NCBI GenBank assembly: GCA_027449025.1
Contig: DAIDMK010000009.1
Location: 1 to 64,000 of the forward strand
Origin: Lutibacter sp.
GTDB lineage: Bacteria; Bacteroidota; Bacteroidia; Flavobacteriales; Flavobacteriaceae
Reading direction: 5' to 3'
DNA: 64,000 bases
The notes under the pieces were generated by a model. It was not told the DNA's origin. It ran no database searches and was given only the letters and a program-made list of their open reading frames with translations. Shown here piece after piece: positions 30,032 through 36,912 of this stretch. The position numbers and the translations under genes are program-made. Positions within the stretch are counted from its first letter, which is position 1. Each line of letters opens with the position of its first letter.

Positions 30032-30294
30032 AAGTCGTATTTTTAAGCAGTTTTAAAAAGGATTTGGTCAAAATTAACAATTTAAAATTGAAAGGTCAAA
30101 TTAAAGCAGTTATTATCGCTGTTGAGGCAGCGGATAGTTTAAAAGAATTGCCCAATGTTAAAAAGATACAGGGTTATCCAACTGCTTACAGAATTAGAAT
30201 TGGGGATTACCGGTTGGGTTTGTATATAGAAAATGGAATAATTGAAATGGCTCGATTGGTAAAACGTAACGATATATATAAGGTTTTTCCTTAA
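30028..30294 (+). CDS. RelE/ParE-family toxin
   Basis: This 88-residue basic protein has the RelE/ParE fold pattern: a start of VVFLSSFKKDLVKI, then helices, and a C-terminal sheet IQGYPTAYRIRIGDYRLGLYIE followed by ARLVKRNDIYKVFP. The arginines in YRIRIGDYR and the final Tyr are typical of RelE-like mRNA interferases. ParE-like gyrase poisons share the fold, so the target is not certain. It is translationally coupled to the antitoxin. Confidence 0.82.
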   Translation: MKVVFLSSFKKDLVKINNLKLKGQIKAVIIAVEAADSLKELPNVKKIQGYPTAYRIRIGDYRLGLYIENGIIEMARLVKRNDIYKVFP

Positions 30295-30349
30295 AAAATA
30301 AAAGTTCTTTGACATAATAAAAGTCAAAACATCTTAAACAGCTAATCCG

Positions 30350-30380
30350 CAACAAAACCGAGCGAAGCGAGGTTTTGTTG
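30350..30380 (+). other. hairpin across the leader-first repeat junction
   Basis: CAACAAAACC (30350-30359) is perfectly complementary to GGTTTTGTTG (30371-30380). The last four bases of the right arm are the first four of CRISPR repeat 1. The 11-base loop is GAGCGAAGCGA. Confidence 0.7.
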
Positions 30381-32190
30381 TGGTTTGATTAAAGATTAGA
30401 GAGTACGATATTATAAACGAAGCAAATAATATAAACTTTGAAGTTGTGGTTTGATTAAAGATTAGAGAGTACGATATTTTTAGCGCAAAATGGCACACAA
30501 GAAGTTGTGTTGTGGTTTGATTAAAGATTAGAGAGTACGATATTCGTAAACTTTTCAGCAACCACAACCAACTAGTTGTGGTTTGATTAAAGATTAGAGA
30601 GTACGATATTTCATAAAGTTTTGGTATAGAATCTTTTTCAGTTGTGGTTTGATTAAAGATTAGAGAGTACGATATTCCGTGTAAATAAAACAGTAAATTT
30701 GAATTAGTTGTGGTTTGATTAAAGATTAGAGAGTACGATATTTCAACAAACGTATAAAAGAATTGAAATAATGTTGTGGTTTGATTAAAGATTAGAGAGT
30801 ACGATATTTTATTTAAAGTTTTTTGAGAATCTACTGGAGTTGTGGTTTGATTAAAGATTAGAGAGTACGATATTATTGAAATAGATGGTAGAAATTGGCT
30901 TATAGTTGTGGTTTGATTAAAGATTAGAGAGTACGATATTAGTTTCAGCAGGCGCAACAGTAAACGCAGAGTTGTGGTTTGATTAAAGATTAGAGAGTAC
31001 GATATTTTTAATGCTTCATTTATAGAGTTTAACCACGTTGTGGTTTGATTAAAGATTAGAGAGTACGATATTCGTACACTAACAGGTGTAAACGGCACGT
31101 TAGTTGTGGTTTGATTAAAGATTAGAGAGTACGATATTTCTACTGCCGTTGCTTCAATAGTGTAAGAGTTGTGGTTTGATTAAAGATTAGAGAGTACGAT
31201 ATTTTGTTTTCCCTTCAGGATCCTTTATCAATGGTTGTGGTTTGATTAAAGATTAGAGAGTACGATATTAAAAGGAAAATCTAAAATTAACGAGTGATGG
31301 TTGTGGTTTGATTAAAGATTAGAGAGTACGATATTCAAGCTAAAGAATGGGAAGAAGAAGTTATAGTTGTGGTTTGATTAAAGATTAGAGAGTACGATAT
31401 TTGCCACCAACCCAAGCAGCTCGCACAAAGCGTTGTGGTTTGATTAAAGATTAGAGAGTACGATATTTAATAAAGAGATTGCAGAACTAAGCACACGGTT
31501 GTGGTTTGATTAAAGATTAGAGAGTACGATATTCTTTTCTCTTTTGCTTTGTTCGGTAATATTGTTGTGGTTTGATTAAAGATTAGAGAGTACGATATTT
31601 AAATGCCAAACATTAAAACGATGGATATGTTGTGGTTTGATTAAAGATTAGAGAGTACGATATTTCGCACACGCTTAATAGCAACGGTTACTTTGTTGTG
31701 GTTTGATTAAAGATTAGAGAGTACGATATTTTATGGTTTGCCAATCGGTTGTGTTATTTGGTTGTGGTTTGATTAAAGATTAGAGAGTACGATATTATTT
31801 TTATTACAGACAGAAACCACGCTTGGTTGTGGTTTGATTAAAGATTAGAGAGTACGATATTATTGTTGTATGGCTCAAATCCCCAAGCGGTGTTGTGGTT
31901 TGATTAAAGATTAGAGAGTACGATATTATCACCGTAATTATCACTATCAGTTCCTAAGTTGTGGTTTGATTAAAGATTAGAGAGTACGATATTCTAAACA
32001 ACAAAGGGCGTATCATATTGCACGTTGTGGTTTGATTAAAGATTAGAGAGTACGATATTTTTAAAACGCTCTTACGCGCCTCAACTAAGTTGTGGTTTGA
32101 TTAAAGATTAGAGAGTACGATATTTGAATAATAATAAAAGTATTTTTTTCATAAGTTGTGGTTTGATTAAAGATTAGAGAGTACGATATT
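30377..32190 (+). CRISPR. CRISPR array: 28 repeats of 36 bp, 27 spacers
   Basis: The repeat starts GTTGTGGTTTGATTAAAG and ends in GAGTACGATATT. All 28 copies read as identical. Twenty-three spacers are 30 nt and four (numbers 12, 19, 22 and 26) are 29 nt. The tracrRNA anti-repeat shows that the crRNA is the plus strand, so the leader is the left end (30295-30376), next to the toxin gene. Type II crRNAs keep the spacer 3' portion and repeat 5' portion. No degenerate terminal repeat is visible at the right end. I found no obvious match between any spacer and the rest of this window. Confidence 0.97.
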
Positions 32191-32400
32191 AGTTGGCTCA
32201 TTACCTTCTAGTAATCAAGATTTTAAAGTGAAATATCGTAAATAAAAATGCTTCTTTTTTGTATTGATAATGCAAGATTGGGGCATTTTTTAATTCCTAA
32301 GGTGGTTTACAAACACCACATTTTATTTTTTTGGTGTGTTTGTGAATCGAAAAATAGGAATTTTTTGGCCTTTATTCATCTTTTCTATTTTTTTGGAATT

Positions 32401-32960
32401 GGAATTCCGCGCAAAAAATGGTGCGATGCGTATTTTGTAGGGACAGGTTGCGATCTGTCCGTACATGATTTGGGTGGAAATCATGAATTCATTTCAATTT
32501 GGGATTATTTTTAATTTTTTTGGAAATGGAATTCCGCGCAAAAATTCTGCGAAGCGTATTTCGTAGGGACAGGTCGCGACCTGTCCGTACATGATTTGGG
32601 TAAAAATCATGAATTCATTTCAATTTGGGATTATTTTTAATTTTTTTGGAATTGTAATTCGAGCAAAAATTCTGCGATGCGTATTTCGTAGGGACAGGTC
32701 GCGACCTGTCCGCACATGATTTGGGTGGAAATCATGAATTCATTTCAAATTAGGGATATTTTTAAATTTTTTTTGGAATTGGAATTCCGAGCAAAAATGG
32801 TGCGATGCGTATTTCGTGGGGACAGGTCGCGACCTGTCCGCACATGATTTGGGTGGAAATCATGAATTTATTTCAAATTGGGGATATTTTTAAATTTTTT
32901 GGAATTGGAAATCTGCTCGGAGAATCATGAATTCATATTAAATAAGAATTATTATTTTTT
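32401..32960. repeat. tandem REP-like element, about 126-bp period
   Basis: Four near-identical units, each with AATTCCGCGCAAAAAT or AATTCGAGCAAAAAT, then GGACAGGTCGCGACCTGTCC, then ATGATTTGGG and AATCATGAATT. The palindromes start at 32441 (imperfect), 32567, 32692 and 32820, giving periods of 126, 125 and 128 bp. A fifth, decayed unit without the palindrome runs to about 32940. With 32191-32400 the rest of this gene-free stretch shows nothing clear beyond the array end. Confidence 0.9.
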
Positions 32961-33019
32961 CATAAATTCGATATTCAATCCACAATTGCGATAATGATTA
33001 TTTAAATTGCAATTAAATG

Positions 33020-33039
33020 GGACAGGTCGCGACCTGTCC
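33020..33039. repeat. REP-like palindrome just upstream of the transposase gene
   Basis: A perfect copy of GGACAGGTCGCGACCTGTCC, ending 15 bp before the RAYT start codon. It would lie in the 5' leader of the transposase mRNA. Confidence 0.85.
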
Positions 33040-33054
33040 GTACATGAATTTGTT

Positions 33055-33588
33055 ATGAAAAAAAGAAAAAGAAATAGAATGTTGGGGTATGATTATTCGC
33101 AAGATAATTTATATTTTATCACTATATGTGTGAAAAACATGGAATGTTGTTTTGGTGGTGTTTCCGTAAAGACAGGTTGCGATCTATCCGTATTTGAACC
33201 CAGATTAAAATCCAAAAAAATAATTTTAAATGAAATTGGAGAAATTGCAAAAGCCCAATGGAATTGGCTAGAGAAGCAATATCCTTATATAAAATTGCAT
33301 AAATTTATTGTTATGCCAAATCACATTCATTGTATTGTTGAAATTGATAGAGATTTAATTACAGATAAGCATATTAAAATAAAATCGTTGTCGGCAATAG
33401 TGGGCGCATACAAAATGACTACCTCGAAATTAATTCATTTATATGGATTTCTGGATTTTGCTTGGCATCGTTCGTTTCACGACCATATCATCAGAAACAC
33501 AAATTCGTACAATAATATTTTCAATTATATTGAGACAAACCCTGATAATTGGGATAACGACAAATATAATGGCAACAGGAAAGCATAA
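33055..33588 (+). CDS. REP-associated tyrosine transposase (RAYT, Y1/HUH family)
   Basis: The 177-residue protein starts KKRKRNRMLGYDYSQDNLYFITI, a typical RAYT N-terminus. It has the HUH motif in FIVMPNHIHCIVEI and the tyrosine helix in SYNNIFNYIETNPDNW. RAYTs act on single-stranded REP palindromes, and the adjacent REP array is the likely substrate. The ATG at 33055 is chosen by family alignment; an upstream frame start at 33007 would translate a REP copy. Residues KTGCDLSV near position 40 are encoded by a degenerate REP palindrome (33170-33189) inside the gene. Its stop is 4 bp from the convergent cas2 stop. Confidence 0.88.
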   Translation: MKKRKRNRMLGYDYSQDNLYFITICVKNMECCFGGVSVKTGCDLSVFEPRLKSKKIILNEIGEIAKAQWNWLEKQYPYIKLHKFIVMPNHIHCIVEIDRDLITDKHIKIKSLSAIVGAYKMTTSKLIHLYGFLDFAWHRSFHDHIIRNTNSYNNIFNYIETNPDNWDNDKYNGNRKA

Positions 33589-33592
33589 TAAA

Positions 33593-33922
33593 TCAAAACA
33601 ATTCTAATTGTGATGGCTGCGGTTCTTTGGGGACTTCAAATTTCCCCCAAAAATTTAAGATATTCCCAAATTGTTTGTCCGTTATTCGCAAAACGCTTAC
33701 TTTTCCCAGAGGCGGCAATAAATGGTTGATTCTTTTTTCGTGGACATCAGCGCTTTCACTGCTCGCGCAGTGCCTTGTATAAACAGAAAATTGCATCATT
33801 GTAAATCCGTCTTTAATAAGGTTTTTTCTAAATTGCTGCGCATTTCGTCTATCCTTTTTAGTTTCGGTTGGCAAATCAAAAAATACAAATAACCACATAA
33901 TTCTGTAACCATTTAACTCCAT
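33593..33922 (-). CDS. cas2: CRISPR-associated endonuclease Cas2
   Basis: The 109-residue protein has a ferredoxin-like Cas2 fold: RIMWLFVFFDLPTETKKDRR with the conserved Asp16, then QFSVYTRHC and a C-terminal strand region. Cas2 bridges Cas1 dimers during spacer acquisition. The start overlaps the cas1 stop by 10 bp, so they are co-transcribed. It is convergent with the RAYT gene, with only four bases between stops. Confidence 0.94.
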   Translation of the reverse strand: MELNGYRIMWLFVFFDLPTETKKDRRNAQQFRKNLIKDGFTMMQFSVYTRHCASSESADVHEKRINHLLPPLGKVSVLRITDKQFGNILNFWGKFEVPKEPQPSQLELF

Positions 33923-34797
33923 AAACCTGGATAATTTATTTTACGCGCTGTACCTGCATAACATTGCTGCAGTGAATTTGTGGTTCTTGTTAAAGCCACC
34001 ATTAAAGGACTTTTGATATCATCAAAATAAACTGTTTGCGTTAATACCTTTAAAAGTTCTGCCTTTATTTGTGTTGTTAATTCTTGTTCGTGAAAAGTAT
34101 TTATTATTTCAATTACTTTGGCGTCAACAATGGGGCGAAAAGGTTCCATAATATCGTCAGCCAAACAAAACGCATTGTATTTATTGTGATGATGGATGCC
34201 CAAAGTGCTTAAAAGTCCGCTTCCGGCTATGGCTCTTGCAACTGCTGCCCTTAAAATAATGTAGCCATAATTTAAAAACAAATTTGGGTAATCGCCATAG
34301 CGTTCTCTTTTAAATTCAAAATCGAAAATATGCTTCCAATAATGGGCAGCCGCAACACCTTCCCTGTTTTCTGTATCGCCACTTAAGACTTTAGATTCAT
34401 GAAAATTTAAAACCTCATAGGGTTTGTTTAATAATTGTAAGTGTTGTGCCTGATGTTTAATTTTTGTCTTTACGGTTTGTTGCCAAAGTTGTTTTTTTAG
34501 TGGTTCGGTAGCGTTAATTTGATTTGTAAATAGTTCTTGCTGAATGTGATGGTTGTCTAAATTTAGCAACATGCTGCAAGGCATATGTTTTGCGTCACAA
34601 AAAATAACTGCAACATTGTTTTCGGTTAGTTTTGTTAAGGTAGGGATTGAAACGTAAATTTCGGGATGTTCCATAACCACAAAGCCAATATCTTCAATGG
34701 GGATTGAGGCATTTCTGATTTCCGATTTTACTACAAGTTGTTCATATTGTGTTGTTAAAGAGCATTTGTTTGAGAAAAAGAGTGTTTTTTTGAGCAT
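33913..34797 (-). CDS. cas1: CRISPR-associated integrase Cas1, type II
   Basis: The 294-residue protein has the Cas1 metal-site residues: Glu146 in REGVAAAHYW, the His run 202-204 in LGIHHHNKYNAF, and Glu218 and Asp225 in DDIMEPFRPIVD. It integrates new spacers together with Cas2. In most II-C loci cas1 and cas2 follow cas9 on the same strand. Here they face the opposite way on the far side of the array and the REP region. It is complete and looks functional. Confidence 0.95.
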   Translation of the reverse strand: MLKKTLFFSNKCSLTTQYEQLVVKSEIRNASIPIEDIGFVVMEHPEIYVSIPTLTKLTENNVAVIFCDAKHMPCSMLLNLDNHHIQQELFTNQINATEPLKKQLWQQTVKTKIKHQAQHLQLLNKPYEVLNFHESKVLSGDTENREGVAAAHYWKHIFDFEFKRERYGDYPNLFLNYGYIILRAAVARAIAGSGLLSTLGIHHHNKYNAFCLADDIMEPFRPIVDAKVIEIINTFHEQELTTQIKAELLKVLTQTVYFDDIKSPLMVALTRTTNSLQQCYAGTARKINYPGLWS

Positions 34798-34867
34798 TTT
34801 TATTTAAATTTAGTACTTTTCTAAATGTTATTTTAATACTCTTAAAAATTTAAAACCATTCTAAATA

Positions 34868-34898
34868 AAAAAGCTCCTAAAATTTTCAGGAGCTTTTT
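34868..34898 (-). terminator. bidirectional terminator upstream of cas1
   Basis: AAAAAGCTCCT pairs with AGGAGCTTTTT around a 9-base loop. It ends the unknown gene at 34922 and separates it from cas1 (start 34797), so cas1 needs its own promoter. Confidence 0.85.
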
Positions 34899-34921
34899 AA
34901 AATTATTTAAAAATTTAATGG

Positions 34922-35593
34922 TTAATCATTATCAACAGGAATTTCATAATCACCTTCAAATTCCAGCGCAGGGAAATCTGCATCTTTTATAAGGTTTTCT
35001 GAAGCTGCAATCTTAAAATTGCTATTGTCTTTTGTTTTTAATTCCCATACAATACCTTCAGCTTCTGGAAATTCTGCATTTTCATCCATTTGTGCACTAA
35101 ACAATCTTTTTAGGATATTTCTGTCGGAAAGGCCATTGCTAAATAATTTCAGCAAAATTTCTTTGGTAATTATAACATCAGCGTTTGCGTCCATTGGTGT
35201 AATTGAACAATCGATTAAGGTTGCATTAGCGCTTGGGAAAGTTCCGTTGAATGCTTTATAAAGTAGCTGATTGCAATTGAACAAGGCATATTGGAGTTCT
35301 ATTTCCGGATATTCTTCACAAACGGTATCAATTAACATATCATTTGAAATTTGGTCAATTTGCCCTTCTGTTAATTGTTCCCCTAATTTGTGCTGCAAAA
35401 CAATAACAGCGGCTTCTTTTGGTTCAAAATCGGTAATTGCCATTAATAACAATTCATATAAATTTTCTTTTTTGGCAGTTCCGGCATCGGGAAAATTATA
35501 CTTTTCCAACAATTGAATATAATCTTCAGTGGTCCAATAATCCTTTATTTCATCAACAGTTTTTATGTTGTTTATTTTTATGTTGTATTTCAT
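34922..35593 (-). CDS. hypothetical acidic protein upstream of cas1
   Basis: I do not recognise this 223-residue protein. It is strongly acidic, has no signal peptide or membrane segment, and is probably cytoplasmic and mostly helical (IKDYWTTEDYIQLLEKYNF; EYPEIELQYALFNCNQLLYKAF). It ends VDND. It is on the cas1-cas2 strand but a terminator separates them, so a CRISPR role is only suggested by position. A start at 35593 is the first ATG and fits normal spacing. Confidence 0.65.
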   Translation of the reverse strand: MKYNIKINNIKTVDEIKDYWTTEDYIQLLEKYNFPDAGTAKKENLYELLLMAITDFEPKEAAVIVLQHKLGEQLTEGQIDQISNDMLIDTVCEEYPEIELQYALFNCNQLLYKAFNGTFPSANATLIDCSITPMDANADVIITKEILLKLFSNGLSDRNILKRLFSAQMDENAEFPEAEGIVWELKTKDNSNFKIAASENLIKDADFPALEFEGDYEIPVDND

Positions 35594-35846
35594 TTGTTAT
35601 TTTTTATTGTTTTTTTGTCAAATGGAACGCCTAGCAGCTTACTTTTTTTATTAGATTATTTTGTTGTAGGCGTTTCATCTGTTTAATTTTTATTTTTTTG
35701 TTGGTACAGCTGCTGTTCGCCATTAATCATTTTGCTGTGTATCAAAATTTGTTATGGCTCGTTATATTTTTTAGTTATTTATGTAATTATTATTCAGCAA
35801 CGTTTATAAGGGATACTGGTTTCATTATTCATTATTAATAGTAACT

Positions 35847-36010
35847 GCGTATTCTATTATAAAAGGCAAGATAATTATAAAAAAACGCCGAACCAAAAAT
35901 TAATTAACCGCAAAGCACGCAAATAAAAACTGCAAATCGCGCAAAAAAGTTTTAAGTTTTTTAAATTCTAATTTATAAATCATCTTGCATATTCTATTAT
36001 AAAAAGCAAG
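35847..36010. repeat. pair of 24-bp direct repeats
   Basis: TATTCTATTATAAAA followed by RGCAAG occurs at 35847-35870 and 35987-36010, two mismatches apart, 140 bp between starts. Confidence 0.6.
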
Positions 36011-36087
36011 TAAAATATTAAAAACCAAATCCAGAATCTAAAGATTTCTTCTTCTAAAATCGTAAATTAACTATCGTAAATCAATTT

Positions 36088-36160
36088 GCGGAAGGGATTG
36101 AAGAGGAAAACCTTTTTGAGCTTTTTTAGCGAAAAAAGTTTGGAACGAAAAGCCCGACCC
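36088..36160 (+). ncRNA. candidate structured element, possibly Flavo-1-like
   Basis: The order GGATTGAAGAGG, CCTTTTT, a variable centre with AGCG, AAAAAAG, then GAACGAAAAGCCCGACCC resembles an intergenic element I recall from many Bacteroidetes genomes. It may belong to the Flavo-1 RNA motif. This is pattern recognition from memory without a covariance search. Two strong GC-rich hairpins follow at once. Confidence 0.35.
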
Positions 36161-36428
36161 CACCCGCCTTTTCGGCGGGGAGGGAAACGCCCACCAAAAA
36201 GGCGGGCAGTTCTAAAATAATGTTTTGGTAAAATTACAGGTATTTATGGAATTTAGCTTTTATTTTAAGGTAAAATTCAACAATTGGCAATAAATTAATT
36301 GCAGTAAAAATATTAGAAAGAAAAAAGGACAGGGGTTTATTCCATGTCCTCTTTTCATTCAACAAATTCTAAAACAAGTTAAAGAATTTAATAAGGTTTT
36401 GTCATTTTGTCTTGACAATCATTAATGA

Positions 36429-36731
36429 TTATAATAAAATGATTAAAAGTAAAATAATAATAATGGCGCCAACTGAAATATAAATACCGTTTCCGGTCGA
36501 TCTTATTTCTGCGTTAATGGCACGAACTTCTTTTCGAAGTGCTTTTTTCTCTGAACGTTCAAGTTCTGATTTGTCCATATCTTTAATTTCTTCCAAACGA
36601 TTAAGCATCACTTGAATTTCTGCAGGAATTTCTTTAGGGGCTGTTGTAGGATTTTTTTCTGAAGCGTTAACTGTTGTAAATGCACCTAATGATAACATCA
36701 TTATCATTAAATAAAGTCTTGATTTTTTCAT
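36429..36731 (-). CDS. small exported or membrane protein, unknown function
   Basis: The 100-residue protein has an N-terminal signal (KKSRLYLMIMMLSLGAFTTVNA), a charged helical middle (IQVMLNRLEEIKDMDKSELERSEKK) and a C-terminal membrane segment (IYISVGAIIIILLLIILL). The ATG at 36731 gives a proper signal peptide. It is the leftmost member of the group of genes with the shared 21-bp direct-repeat promoter (36768-36836). Confidence 0.8.
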   Translation of the reverse strand: MKKSRLYLMIMMLSLGAFTTVNASEKNPTTAPKEIPAEIQVMLNRLEEIKDMDKSELERSEKKALRKEVRAINAEIRSTGNGIYISVGAIIIILLLIILL

Positions 36732-36767
36732 TTTGTCGCTGTTTAAAATTGTTAAATAAGTTATATA

Positions 36768-36836
36768 GTAAATGTGCAATATATTGTGACTTATAAAGTT
36801 ACATATTTTTTATTATAATTTACATAATTCACACAT
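36768..36836 (-). promoter_or_regulatory. shared regulon promoter, copy 1
   Basis: In gene orientation: distal half-site TGTGAATTATGTAAA, proximal half-site AATATGTAAC 21 bp later, then 23 bp to the -7-like ACATTTAC (plus-strand 36768-36775). The TTAC cores start at 36799 and 36820 on the plus strand. It is the weakest -7 match of the eight but is in exact register. Confidence 0.75.
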
Positions 36837-36845
36837 AAAGATATA

Positions 36846-36877
36846 AAAAAATGACAGGCTATAAACCTGTCATTTTT
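36846..36877 (-). terminator. terminator after the OmpA-family gene
   Basis: AAAAATGACAGG-CTATAAA-CCTGTCATTTTT forms a 12-bp stem 36 bp beyond the stop, with U-runs on either strand. Confidence 0.85.
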
Positions 36878-36912
36878 CATTTCAAACAATTTTCTATAAT
36901 AAATTATACAAT

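Larger units (their letters stand above)
35594..36428. other. 835-bp gap with repeats and hairpins, no gene
   Basis: No credible coding frame is present. The stretch holds two copies of a 24-bp direct repeat (35847-35870 and 35987-36010), a structured-looking element at 36088-36160, and two GC-rich hairpins at 36163-36179 and 36189-36207. Confidence 0.6.

Noticed and set aside
30334-31098. A 254-codon minus-strand reading frame with a repeated pattern
   Set aside because: It is the CRISPR array read through in reverse; the repeated peptide is the translated repeat.
32191-32255. A possible 28th spacer after the last repeat
   Set aside because: The 30 bases after the final repeat are not followed by any recognisable repeat copy.
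32248-32514. An 88-codon frame within the REP units
   Set aside because: It runs through repeat DNA and includes a translated palindrome; no independent coding signal.
25279-34797. Subtype II-A or II-B
   Set aside because: No csn2 or cas4 gene; the repeat, tracrRNA position and Cas9 type fit II-C.
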